DNA of 64,000 nucleotides from an uncultured Bacillota bacterium. Lineage in GTDB: Bacteria > Bacillota > Clostridia > Christensenellales > UBA1242. Location: positions 145,649-209,648 of the forward strand of contig CASFBF010000011.1 of assembly GCA_949292985.1 (NCBI GenBank), given 5' to 3'. This document shows positions 35,580-43,743 of this stretch, one piece after another; within the stretch, counting starts at the first letter, position 1, and each line of letters begins with the position of its first letter. The notes beneath the pieces are model-generated. The model did no database searches, was not told the DNA's origin, and saw only the letters and a program-made list of their open reading frames with translations. The translations under genes and the position numbers were made by a program.

Positions 35580-36108
35580 GTTTTTCCCTCCTTTTTTCAA
35601 GCCACAGAATACCAATAAAAGCAATTACTGCGCCTATTATAGCCCCAACAAAAATATCTGTCAAATAATGTAAGCCTAAATACAATCTTGAAATAAAAGT
35701 TAGTATTGTTAAAATTGACATACCTACAACAACTAAAACCCTATACAATGGCTTTTGGGTTGATTTAAACACAAAGTAACATAAAAATATACTCAAAATA
35801 ATAACGCACAAAGCATGTGAAGAAGGCATACTTTCCCCAACAGTGTGCGTAAGGTTTACAATTTCTGGGTGAGAAATGTAAGGTCTATCCCTGCCTATAA
35901 TCATTTTAAGAATATAATTAAAACCAACGCCACCTAAAAAACATATCCCAAAAACATACGACAGTTTGCGGTTTAAAACAAAAAACATAAGTAGCAAAAT
36001 TATAAACCCTAAATAACTACCTAAAAGTGAAATAAGTTCAAAAAACGCAGTCAAGCCTTCGCTTGACACACTTTGCAAAGCAACAATAAAATCTACTTCA
36101 AATTCCAT
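35563..36108 (-). CDS. PAP2-family membrane phosphatase
   Basis: A 181-residue protein with about five or six membrane helices and the three PAP2 motifs: KMIIGRDRP, MPSSHA and SRLYLGLHYLTD. All catalytic Arg/His residues are present. Such enzymes dephosphorylate undecaprenyl pyrophosphate or phosphatidic acid at the outer face of the membrane. It is transcribed into tsaE-tsaB. There is no ribosome site: TAAAAT ends six bases before ATG 36108, so the mRNA is probably leaderless. Confidence 0.9.
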   Translation of the reverse strand: MEFEVDFIVALQSVSSEGLTAFFELISLLGSYLGFIILLLMFFVLNRKLSYVFGICFLGGVGFNYILKMIIGRDRPYISHPEIVNLTHTVGESMPSSHALCVIILSIFLCYFVFKSTQKPLYRVLVVVGMSILTILTFISRLYLGLHYLTDIFVGAIIGAVIAFIGILWLEKRREKHAEQK

Positions 36109-36114
36109 ACAAGT

Positions 36115-36143
36115 ATTTTATCAAAAAAATTAAAAAAAAACAA
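36115..36143 (-). promoter_or_regulatory. promoter abutting the PAP2 gene
   Basis: Minus-strand TTGTTT (36143-36138), 17 bases, TAAAAT (36120-36115), six bases, ATG 36108. Confidence 0.6.
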
Positions 36144-36162
36144 ATAAAGCAATATTTATTTG
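36132..36162 (-). terminator. terminator of the methyltransferase gene
   Basis: Minus-strand CAAATAAA (36162-36155) pairs with TTTATTTG (36148-36141), followed by nine T residues. It overlaps the stop codon at 36156 and the -35 of the PAP2 promoter, so the two units are packed back to back. Confidence 0.6.
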
Positions 36163-36743
36163 ATTTTCTTAGCAATTAAAAGCCCATCTTCTATGTCAAG
36201 CAACTTGCTTTCGAATTCAGGTGAATTTTCAATTTCCTGCATAAACTTTTTTAAATTATTAACAATGGTTCGATGTTTATGCCCCACATTTTCTTGGGCA
36301 ACATAACCGTGAAAACTAACATCATCTGCAACCAAAACTCCGCCATTGTTTAAAAGCATTTTTAAATGCGGTAAATATTTTATATACTGCCCTTTTGCAC
36401 CATCTAAAAATATAAAATCAAATTTTTCACCGCACTCTTCAAGGTTTAAAATTGCATTCATAGCATCATCAACAATCAAATTTGCCCTTTCTGACACCCC
36501 TTCATCAATAAAGGTTTGTTTTGCAACCAAAGCATTTTCTTGGTTTTTTTCAATAGTGCAAAGTTTGGCTTCTGGACAGCACAAAAGCATAACTGTCCCA
36601 GAATATCCATAAAATGTGCCTATCTCCAATATTTTTTGTGGATTGTTTTGACGCAAAAGAGAGCAAAGCACCTCTTCGCTCTCTGGCCTGATAATAGGCA
36701 AATATTCTGTTTTTGATAAATTTTTAATTTGATTTAGTTTCAT
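36156..36743 (-). CDS. class I SAM-dependent O-methyltransferase, TrmR/YrrM-like
   Basis: A 195-residue Rossmann methyltransferase with motif I ILEIGTFYGYSGTVML, motif II CTIEKNQENALVAKQ, a VDDAMNAI turn and FDFIFLDGAKGQYIKYL followed by GGVLVADDV, the layout of the catechol-type O-methyltransferase family. The closest Firmicutes group is TrmR (YrrM), which methylates 5-hydroxyuridine in tRNA. That assignment is likely but not certain. Its ATG overlaps the RNase J stop by one base (TAATG), so it is translated after RNase J. Confidence 0.85.
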   Translation of the reverse strand: MKLNQIKNLSKTEYLPIIRPESEEVLCSLLRQNNPQKILEIGTFYGYSGTVMLLCCPEAKLCTIEKNQENALVAKQTFIDEGVSERANLIVDDAMNAILNLEECGEKFDFIFLDGAKGQYIKYLPHLKMLLNNGGVLVADDVSFHGYVAQENVGHKHRTIVNNLKKFMQEIENSPEFESKLLDIEDGLLIAKKIK

Positions 36744-38398
36744 TAGTCCAAAGTCACAATTGTAATAATCATAGGTCTGCGCTTTGTGCGCTTAAATATG
36801 AAATTTGAAATATTTCTTCTAATTGTGTTTTTAATAACCGCAGGTTCCATTCCACGCAAATCTTGCTCTTTTAATGATGCTATAATTGCGGCTTTTGCAT
36901 CTTGAACAAATGCGTCCATTTCATCTTGATACACCACTCCCCTAGTAATAATAAATGGCTCACTAGAAACGCAACCGCTTACATTATTGATGTTTACCAC
37001 AACAACACAAATGCCTTCCTCAGAAAGTTGTTTTCTTTCTTTAAGCACATTGCTGTCCATATCGCCTATACCTATTCCATCAACAAGTCGTTGCCCTGCT
37101 GTAACAAAATCCGACTGTTTTATTGAGTTTGCGCCTAATTCCACTTGCATACCAAGAGATGGAAGCAAAATGTTTCTTTGCTCCATACCAAGTTGCTGTG
37201 CAAGTTGAGAATGCATTTTAAGATGCCTAAACTCACCGTGAATTGGAATGAAGAATTCCGGCCTAGTAAGCGCATGCATAGTTTTTAATTCCTCTTGGCA
37301 GGCATGTCCCGAAACATGCACATCTGCAAGTTCATCATAAATAACATCAGCGCCAAGTTTATAAAGAGCATTGATAACATTATAAACAGACTTTTCGTTT
37401 CCAGGAATTGGCGAAGCCGAAAACACAATTAAATCGTTTTCACGAAGTTGAATTTTCTTGAACTCACCTGCTGCCATTCTTGTGAGTGCACTCATTGGCT
37501 CTCCTTGACTTCCAGTTGTAATAATTAAAAGTTCATTATCAGCATACTTATCAACTTTGTCTATATCAACAATGTTATCTTTGTTATATTTCAATTCTCC
37601 TATCTTCATGGCAACTTCACTGATGTTAATCATGCTTCTGCCTGTGAATGCCACCTTTCTTTTATATTTTTCAGCCAACTCCAAAATTTGTTGTAAACGA
37701 TGTATGTTGGAAGCAAATGTTGCAATAAAAAGGCGTTTGGTTTGATTTTTTTCAAATATAGTATTTAATGTTCTCCCAACAGAGCGCTCGCTCATAGAAT
37801 ATCCTTTTCTTACAACATTTGTGCTTTCACAAAGCAAAAGTTTTACACCTCTTTTGCCCAATTCACCAAAGCGTGCAAGGTCGGTCATAGTTCCGTCAAT
37901 AGGCTCAAAATCAATTTTAAAATCGCCTGTGTGAATAATATTCCCAACTGGCGTAGTTATACATAAAGCCAGTGCGCCAGCAATAGAGTGACTCACCTTT
38001 ATAAACTCAATTGTAAACGAACCAAGTTTTAACACATTCTTAGGCTTAACAGAAATGGCTTTATATTTAATTTTATCAAACTCTTTCATCTTGTTTTCAA
38101 CGAGCGCAAGTGTAAGTCTTGAACCATAAATTGGAACATTCAGTTCATTTAACACAAAAGGCAAAGCACCAATGTGGTCTTCGTGTCCGTGTGTTAAAAT
38201 TATGGCTTTAACTTTATCTCGATTAGCCAAAAGATAACTGATGTCTGGGATAACAATGTCGACACCTGGCAATTCTTCACCCGGGAATGTTAAGCCTGCA
38301 TCAATTACGATAATTTCATCGTTATATTCAATGGCGGTCATATTTTTTCCAATCTCACCCACACCACCAAGGAAGGTGATTTTTACTTTGTTATTCAT
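36743..38398 (-). CDS. rnj: ribonuclease J
   Basis: A 551-residue metallo-beta-lactamase/beta-CASP ribonuclease active in mRNA decay and rRNA maturation. It has the metal motif HGHEDHIGALPF, VSHSIAGALALCI, HTGDFKID, beta-CASP segments (FIATFASNIHRLQQI, ITTGSQGEPMSAL, VHVSGHACQEEL, FIPIHGEFRHL) and a C-terminal domain ending KRTKRRPMIITIVTLD. The start is ATG 38398, with AAGGAG. The 561-residue alternative frame lacks a ribosome site. It forms an operon with the methyltransferase. Confidence 0.96.
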   Translation of the reverse strand: MNNKVKITFLGGVGEIGKNMTAIEYNDEIIVIDAGLTFPGEELPGVDIVIPDISYLLANRDKVKAIILTHGHEDHIGALPFVLNELNVPIYGSRLTLALVENKMKEFDKIKYKAISVKPKNVLKLGSFTIEFIKVSHSIAGALALCITTPVGNIIHTGDFKIDFEPIDGTMTDLARFGELGKRGVKLLLCESTNVVRKGYSMSERSVGRTLNTIFEKNQTKRLFIATFASNIHRLQQILELAEKYKRKVAFTGRSMINISEVAMKIGELKYNKDNIVDIDKVDKYADNELLIITTGSQGEPMSALTRMAAGEFKKIQLRENDLIVFSASPIPGNEKSVYNVINALYKLGADVIYDELADVHVSGHACQEELKTMHALTRPEFFIPIHGEFRHLKMHSQLAQQLGMEQRNILLPSLGMQVELGANSIKQSDFVTAGQRLVDGIGIGDMDSNVLKERKQLSEEGICVVVVNINNVSGCVSSEPFIITRGVVYQDEMDAFVQDAKAAIIASLKEQDLRGMEPAVIKNTIRRNISNFIFKRTKRRPMIITIVTLD

Positions 38399-38473
38399 TT
38401 TTCTCCTTTTAAATAATAAAATTTTCACGGCAAAAGCCGATAAAGCCGAAATAAAAACTATTAAAAAATAATG

Positions 38474-39400
38474 TTATAACAAAAATTTTGCTTTTGTAAT
38501 AGTGTCTTGTTCTTCAAGTTTTTTGGAAGATAGCACTGTATCTTTATCCACATAATAACGCATGCCTTGACAAGAAAAGAAATTCATAATTTCAAACATA
38601 GAACTTACTACATTGAAAATAGGAACAAGAATTATTAAACTTGCCACACCAAGCCCTAGCGCCAATAAAATAATTGCAAAATATGTTGCTATGCAAAACA
38701 AAAGTGACCTTGCGGCTCCTCTTGCAGACGCTTTTATTCCAATGCCAAAAGCATTACAAACATTTTCTCCACTTACAACCATTGCTGGCGCCCACCCCAT
38801 AGTAAGGAAGTGTTTGATAGACAAAACAATCGTTGCTATAATAAGGAAAACAAAAGGCATAGCAAGTTCAAATTCGGTGCCGTTAACTGTTAAGAGCATA
38901 TAGAAAATTCCTGCTGTAAGAACATTGAAAGGCAAACAGAAAAGTGTTCTGAAAAATGCATACAAGGCGGACTTTTTCATGGTCCTAACCCATGTTGAGG
39001 CAAAGCCATGTTTTGCATGGGAAGACATATATCCATACATCATTTCGTTTACAACATATCTGCCAATGTTCATTAAAAATGGTCTGACAATAAACAGAAT
39101 AACACTAATATAAATGCCAACTGCCAAATATTCAGTGAACAAGGTTGTAAGCGCTGAAATCAAAACATCAATTACAGCAAGAAAAGTAACAGCAATATTA
39201 TTTCCATAAAAAAGACCAGCCATAACAAAATCTTGCATTAAAGAAGCATTCCAATTTTGCGTTACAATATCTTTTAAAACATTGTAAAAAGGCATGATTA
39301 AGCCAATCACAATTGCCCAAACGATAATGCGATAAAAAATCAGTTTCCACGTTTTATCAAAATTTGCAAACGAGATTTTTAAATAGTTTTTAAACGTCAT
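38474..39400 (-). CDS. multispanning membrane protein of unknown function
   Basis: A 308-residue protein with about six or seven hydrophobic helices, a short basic N-terminus (MTFKNYLKISFANFDK) and a soluble C-terminal tail of about 35 residues (VDKDTVLSSKKLEEQDTITKAKFLL). No transporter signature is visible. An AAGGA site precedes the ATG. It stands between the greA and rnj units; a role cannot be assigned. Confidence 0.8.
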   Translation of the reverse strand: MTFKNYLKISFANFDKTWKLIFYRIIVWAIVIGLIMPFYNVLKDIVTQNWNASLMQDFVMAGLFYGNNIAVTFLAVIDVLISALTTLFTEYLAVGIYISVILFIVRPFLMNIGRYVVNEMMYGYMSSHAKHGFASTWVRTMKKSALYAFFRTLFCLPFNVLTAGIFYMLLTVNGTEFELAMPFVFLIIATIVLSIKHFLTMGWAPAMVVSGENVCNAFGIGIKASARGAARSLLFCIATYFAIILLALGLGVASLIILVPIFNVVSSMFEIMNFFSCQGMRYYVDKDTVLSSKKLEEQDTITKAKFLL

Positions 39401-39491
39401 ATATTTTCCTTGTTTAAATTATACCAAATAGAAAATTTTAAATCAAGAAAATTTAAACAAACAAAGCAAATATTTTGTGACAAAAAAGCAT

Positions 39492-39962
39492 TTAAACTGT
39501 TATTGACAAAATTTTATATCTAACTTCACCATTTGGAGTGCTTACAACAACCATTTCGCCTACTTTATGCCCTAAAAGAGCCGCACCAACAGGTGATTCA
39601 TTGGAAATAAGCCCGCTTTTAGGGTCGCTTTCATCAGAACCAACAATTTTGTATTCAACATCTTCATCAAACTCTTCATCATAAAGTTTAACCTTAGTGC
39701 CAAGGCTAACTTTTGAAGTATCAATATCAGATTTTTTAATTATGACGGCGTTAAGCAAAGTGTCTTCAATTTCAGCAATTTGCCCTTCAATCAAAGCCTG
39801 TTCGTCTTTTGCTGCATCATATTCAGAGTTTTCAGACAAATCTCCGAACTCACGAGCCGTTCCAATTTTCTTAACAACTTCTGGTCTTTTAACTGTTTTA
39901 AGATATTGGAGTTTTTCCTCTAATTGTTTCTTACCTTCTGGTGTCAAATATTTTACTGCCAT
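39492..39962 (-). CDS. greA: transcription elongation factor GreA
   Basis: A 156-residue factor that rescues backtracked RNA polymerase. The N-terminal coiled coil has the acidic tip ([19 protein letters not shown]), and the C-terminal FKBP-like domain has the characteristic [18 protein letters not shown]. The start is ATG 39962 ([13 protein letters not shown]), with GGAGG seven bases upstream. A 175-residue frame would add a non-homologous hydrophobic extension. Confidence 0.96.
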   Translation of the reverse strand: MAVKYLTPEGKKQLEEKLQYLKTVKRPEVVKKIGTAREFGDLSENSEYDAAKDEQALIEGQIAEIEDTLLNAVIIKKSDIDTSKVSLGTKVKLYDEEFDEDVEYKIVGSDESDPKSGLISNESPVGAALLGHKVGEMVVVSTPNGEVRYKILSITV

Positions 39963-40092
39963 AGTAACCCCTCCAAGACATAATACCGTTATTATATGCA
40001 TGAGCAGAAAAAAAGTCAACCAAAATTAAAATATTTTTTAAGAATTTTTTGTCTATCAATTTCGCATACTAAACCTATCAAGGAGGAAAATT

Positions 40093-40497
40093 ATGTTCAC
40101 ATTTATCGCTTTTGTTTTAACCATTGCTGGCTGTGTAAATTGGCTTCTTATAGGCTTATTACAATATGATTTTGTGGCTGGAATATTTGGCTATCAAGGC
40201 AGTGTTTTTTCAAGATTGATTTACATTATTATAGGCGCTGCTGCCGTATTTTTAGTTGTAAAATTATTTGTTGACAAAGGCTCAATACATGTTTGGGGCG
40301 CTAAAAAGAAAAGGCTTGCAAAAGCCAAAGAAGAATATGCTGCCATGAATGTGGAAGCTTCAAAAGAACAAAGACGCAGAAAAGAAAGCGGATATCATGA
40401 AAATTCCGACTATTCAAGAGATGATTACGAAGAAAGAAGAGATAACCACGATGACAGGCAATTAAGTTTATTTGATGAACACTTTGATGACAAATAA
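40093..40497 (+). CDS. DUF378-family membrane protein
   Basis: A 134-residue protein. Residues 1-62 hold two membrane helices with the DUF378 pattern (TIAGCVNWLLIGLLQYDFVAGIFG ... RLIYIIIGAAAVFLV). The rest is a charged cytoplasmic tail rich in Arg, Glu and Asp, ending LSLFDEHFDDK, longer than in typical DUF378 proteins (about 70 residues). An AAGGAGG site precedes the ATG. Function unknown. Confidence 0.82.
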   Translation: MFTFIAFVLTIAGCVNWLLIGLLQYDFVAGIFGYQGSVFSRLIYIIIGAAAVFLVVKLFVDKGSIHVWGAKKKRLAKAKEEYAAMNVEASKEQRRRKESGYHENSDYSRDDYEERRDNHDDRQLSLFDEHFDDK

Positions 40498-40498
40498 T

Positions 40499-40527
40499 TT
40501 GACATTTACCATTGCATTTGCTAAACT
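40499..40527 (+). promoter_or_regulatory. gpmI promoter
   Basis: TTGACA (40499-40504), 17 bases, TAAACT (40522-40527). It begins right at the end of the upstream gene and gives a leader of about ten bases. Confidence 0.7.
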
Positions 40528-40544
40528 TTTTTTGTGAGGTTAAA

Positions 40545-42047
40545 ATGGTAACTTTGGTTATTTTAGATGGTTTTGGAATAAACAAAACTCGCTTTGGCAA
40601 TGCAATAAAAGCCAGCGGAACGCCATATTTAAACAAATTAAAAAAGCAGTACCCACACGGCACACTTAAAGCAAGTGGCGAGGCTGTGGGCTTGCCTGAC
40701 GGACAAATGGGAAATTCAGAAGTTGGACATTTAACTTTGGGTGCTGGCAGAGTGATTTTGCAAAATCTCAAACAGATTGATAAGTCTATTGAAGACGAAA
40801 GTTTTTTCTCTAATCCTGCCCTTTTAAAAGCAATAGCACATGCAGAAAAAAATAATTCTGCATTGCATCTTTTGGGTCTGGTTTCAGATGGCGGAGTGCA
40901 TTCGCATATAAGACATTTACAGGCACTTTTGCAACTTGCAAACAGCCACGGGCTTGAAAAAGTGTTTGTGCATGTTATAACCGACGGTCGTGATACTGGT
41001 GTTACGCACGGGCAATTTTTTGTGCAAGATTTGCAAGAAATGATAGAAGGCACAAATGCAAAAATTGCAACCATTTGTGGCAGAGTTTATGCCATGGATA
41101 GAGAGCAAAGATATGACAGACTAAAAAAAGCATACGACCTTTTGACTGCTGGCAAGGGCGCAAAGTATGATGACCCATTAACCGCTTTGCAAATGAGTTA
41201 TGCAAACGGCATAACTGATGAATTTGTTGAACCTGTTTTACTTAACAAAGATGGAATAATTAAGGACGGCGACAGCGTGATATTTTACAATTTCCGCTCC
41301 GACCGTGCCCGTGAACTAACCTCTGCTTTCACCGACCCAGACTTTAATCATTTCAAAACCAAAAAGTTTAAAAATTTGCTTTTTACATGCATGGAACTTT
41401 ATGACGAAAAATTTAAAAATTTAAACATTATATTCCCTCCTGAAAAAGTGGAAGACAATTTAAGTGCGCTGATATCAAAAGCAGGAAAAAAGCAATTCCA
41501 CATTGCCGAAACAACAAAATATGCGCATGTAACATTTTTCTTCAATGGAACAATAGAAACCCCATATCCAGGTGAAGATAGAAAACTTATCGAAAGCATT
41601 GAAACAACCGATTTTTCACCATATCCAAAAATGCGAGCATTGGAAATTACCAACGACGCCTTAGAAGCAATCGCTAGCCAAAAATATGACTTTGTTTTAA
41701 TAAACTATTCCAACACCGATATGCTTGGCCACACCGGAAACTTTAATTCAGCAAAAGAAGCGGCGGCATGCGTTGACAAACAAGCCTACGCCATAGCACT
41801 TGCCACACTTATGGCTGGCGGAACATGCATCATCACAGCCGACCATGGCAACGCAGAACTTATGTATGATAAATTTGGCAACCCTATCACATCTCATACA
41901 AATTTTGATGTTCCGTTTATAATTGTTTCAAAAAATAAAATTAAATTAAAAATAAAAAAAGGCACGCTTGCAAATATAGCACCAACGGTACTAAAATTAT
42001 TAAATATTGATATTCCAAAAAATATGCAAAATTCGCTAATTAAATAA
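40545..42047 (+). CDS. gpmI: 2,3-bisphosphoglycerate-independent phosphoglycerate mutase
   Basis: A manganese-dependent glycolytic enzyme interconverting 3- and 2-phosphoglycerate; 500 residues. It has the metal site VILDGFG at the N-terminus and the catalytic Ser region MGNSEVGHLTLGAGR. SDGGVHSH, TDGRDT, YNFRSDRARE, NYSNTDMLGHTG and ITADHGNAE carry the remaining metal and substrate residues. The start is ATG 40545 (MVTLVILDGFG) with a GAGG site. It has its own near-consensus promoter and is closed by a terminator shared with the convergent SSB-like gene. Confidence 0.96.
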   Translation: MVTLVILDGFGINKTRFGNAIKASGTPYLNKLKKQYPHGTLKASGEAVGLPDGQMGNSEVGHLTLGAGRVILQNLKQIDKSIEDESFFSNPALLKAIAHAEKNNSALHLLGLVSDGGVHSHIRHLQALLQLANSHGLEKVFVHVITDGRDTGVTHGQFFVQDLQEMIEGTNAKIATICGRVYAMDREQRYDRLKKAYDLLTAGKGAKYDDPLTALQMSYANGITDEFVEPVLLNKDGIIKDGDSVIFYNFRSDRARELTSAFTDPDFNHFKTKKFKNLLFTCMELYDEKFKNLNIIFPPEKVEDNLSALISKAGKKQFHIAETTKYAHVTFFFNGTIETPYPGEDRKLIESIETTDFSPYPKMRALEITNDALEAIASQKYDFVLINYSNTDMLGHTGNFNSAKEAAACVDKQAYAIALATLMAGGTCIITADHGNAELMYDKFGNPITSHTNFDVPFIIVSKNKIKLKIKKGTLANIAPTVLKLLNIDIPKNMQNSLIK

Positions 42048-42056
42048 ATAAAAATA

Positions 42057-42090
42057 AATTATTCGCCTTATTTTATAAGGCGAATAATTA
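42057..42090 (+). terminator. bidirectional terminator between gpmI and the SSB-like gene
   Basis: TTATTCGCCTTAT (42059-42071) pairs with ATAAGGCGAATAA (42075-42087) around loop TTT, with A-rich and T-rich flanks. It extends to just before the convergent stop at 42092. Confidence 0.75.
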
Positions 42091-42091
42091 T

Positions 42092-42763
42092 TTATAATCT
42101 CATTTCTTTTTCTTCAAAACTTATATGCGCATCTATTTTTTCTTCATATTTAGTTATTTCTTGAATACTTACTTCATACGCTGTTTTTTCATAAGAAATT
42201 TCATCAATAATTTTAGTAAAATTACGAGATTGAATTCTGCCCTGTATGCTTATCTTATCCCCAACCATAAAGTTTTTTGCAAACAACGCATTTCTGCCCC
42301 AAGCAATCAGCGGAATATAATCTGATTTTTTAAAAAACGGTCTGTTGACTGCAAGTAATATATCGCAAATTTGTCTTTTAAAAGGCGTCTCTCTATAAAT
42401 AGGCGGTTTGCAAATATAACCTGTAAGTTCGATATTATTGGCGTCAACTTCATCTGATTTTTGTGCCACATCTTTGCACAAAACACTTAGCAAAAGTTTG
42501 CTTTTGCCATTTTTTTCATCTTGATTATGCGATCTGTACTCTCCATAAATATCAAGTTTTTCGCCAACATCAAACTTGAATTTGCCAAGCGAAATCAGTC
42601 TTTCCGAAACCGTTACAGGAATGCTGTCAACAGTTCCCGAAAGTCTTTGCACATCAAGAGTTATAACATAAAACTTTTCTCCACCATAAAGTTCATGACT
42701 TAATTTTGGTGGTTGACTTACAGTGCCTGAAAGAAACACTGAATTTGTCTTTTCGTATTCCAT
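42092..42763 (-). CDS. SSB-like protein with two OB folds
   Basis: A 223-residue protein. Two segments look like single-strand-binding OB folds: NSVFLSGTVSQPPKLSHE... FYVITLDVQRLSGTVDSIPVTVSE, and ANNIELTGYICKPPIYRETPFKRQICDILLAVNRPFFKKSDYIPLIAWGRNALFAKNFMVGDKISIQGRIQSR. The second is the better match to SSB/PriB. No acidic SSB tail is present, so it is not the main SSB. ATG 42763 has AAGGAG. It lies directly downstream of the polysaccharide deacetylase gene. Confidence 0.82.
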   Translation of the reverse strand: MEYEKTNSVFLSGTVSQPPKLSHELYGGEKFYVITLDVQRLSGTVDSIPVTVSERLISLGKFKFDVGEKLDIYGEYRSHNQDEKNGKSKLLLSVLCKDVAQKSDEVDANNIELTGYICKPPIYRETPFKRQICDILLAVNRPFFKKSDYIPLIAWGRNALFAKNFMVGDKISIQGRIQSRNFTKIIDEISYEKTAYEVSIQEITKYEEKIDAHISFEEKEMRL

Positions 42764-42776
42764 AAATTTTCTCCTT

Positions 42777-43541
42777 TTATTTTTGGTGTTGCACGCCATT
42801 TCTATCAATCTCGTATCCATCATGATAAACTAATTCCCCAACAGAGGTGATTTCATACCCTTGCATTGTAAGTCTATCCAAAATCATGGTAAGTCCATCT
42901 AAAATATTATCCGAGTTGTTATGCATTAAAATAATCGAACCATTTTTAACATTTTTCATCACTCTGTCACACATTTCAGAGGCAGACAAACCCTTCCAAT
43001 CAAGCGTATCAACATCCCACTGAATAGTGATTAAATCTTGATTGGATGCTTCTTCTAACAGAGTGTTGTTATAAGAGCCAAACGGTGCTCTAAACAACTC
43101 AACTTTTTTATTTGTAATTGCTTCAATTTTTTGAATTGAAGTTGTAAGTTCGGTTTTGATTTCTTCTGCGCTCAGTTTTGCCATGTCTGGATGCTTATCA
43201 GAATGCGTTCCAATTTCAATACCCGCCTCATCAATTTTCTTGACAATGTCTGGATATTCGTCCACCCAAAAGCCCACCAAGAAAAATGTTGCTGAAACAT
43301 CGTATTCTTTTAAAATCTCCAAAATGCCCTCGGTTTTATCCGCACCCCAAGCGGCATCAAACGAAATGGCAACTTGTTTTTTATCAGTTTCTACATTATA
43401 AACAGGAACAAGCCTTGTGGAGTATCCGAAAAAAACTTCGGCAAGCCTAGCCCCGCTAAAACTGATTGCAAGCAAAACACAAACGATAATCATGATGATT
43501 GCAATTTTAATTGTTCTTGATTTAACAACTGCAAAATGCAT
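42777..43541 (-). CDS. membrane-anchored polysaccharide deacetylase, PdaB-like
   Basis: A 254-residue NodB-domain protein anchored by an N-terminal helix (residues 11-33). The five NodB motifs are present: ISFDAAWG (metal Asp), HSDKHPD (metal His residues), RAPFGSYN, DVDTLDWKG and ILMHNN. FDAAWG is close to the FDISWGD form of the sporulation deacetylase PdaB. With the GPR-like gene at 55.9 kb, this points to endospore formation. The start at ATG 43541 fits GAGG seven bases upstream; a TTG two codons earlier does not. Confidence 0.88.
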   Translation of the reverse strand: MHFAVVKSRTIKIAIIMIIVCVLLAISFSGARLAEVFFGYSTRLVPVYNVETDKKQVAISFDAAWGADKTEGILEILKEYDVSATFFLVGFWVDEYPDIVKKIDEAGIEIGTHSDKHPDMAKLSAEEIKTELTTSIQKIEAITNKKVELFRAPFGSYNNTLLEEASNQDLITIQWDVDTLDWKGLSASEMCDRVMKNVKNGSIILMHNNSDNILDGLTMILDRLTMQGYEITSVGELVYHDGYEIDRNGVQHQK

Positions 43542-43681
43542 GTGCAAACCTCGCTTTTAATAATATTAAATTTGTTTTTCTACTCCAAGAATAACCTTGG
43601 GTCAAACTTGTCTAGTTAGGTCGATGACTGTCGAAGAAAAACTGTTAGTTTAATTTATTATTAAATTTGGCAAAATATGTC

Positions 43682-43712
43682 AAAAAAAGCATGCATAAAT
43701 TTTGCATGCTTA
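43682..43712 (-). terminator. terminator of the parE-parC operon
   Basis: Minus-strand AAGCATGCA pairs with TGCATGCTT (plus-strand 43703-43711 with 43687-43695), followed by a run of T residues. Confidence 0.8.
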
Positions 43713-43743
43713 ATTTGGATATGTTTTATTATTGAAAATTTAA

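Noticed and set aside
43548-43740. Non-coding RNA or sporulation-sigma promoter in the gap before the deacetylase gene
   Set aside because: A short CCAAG/CTTGG hairpin is present, but no clear -10/-35 of a known sigma factor could be matched; only the parC terminator is supported.
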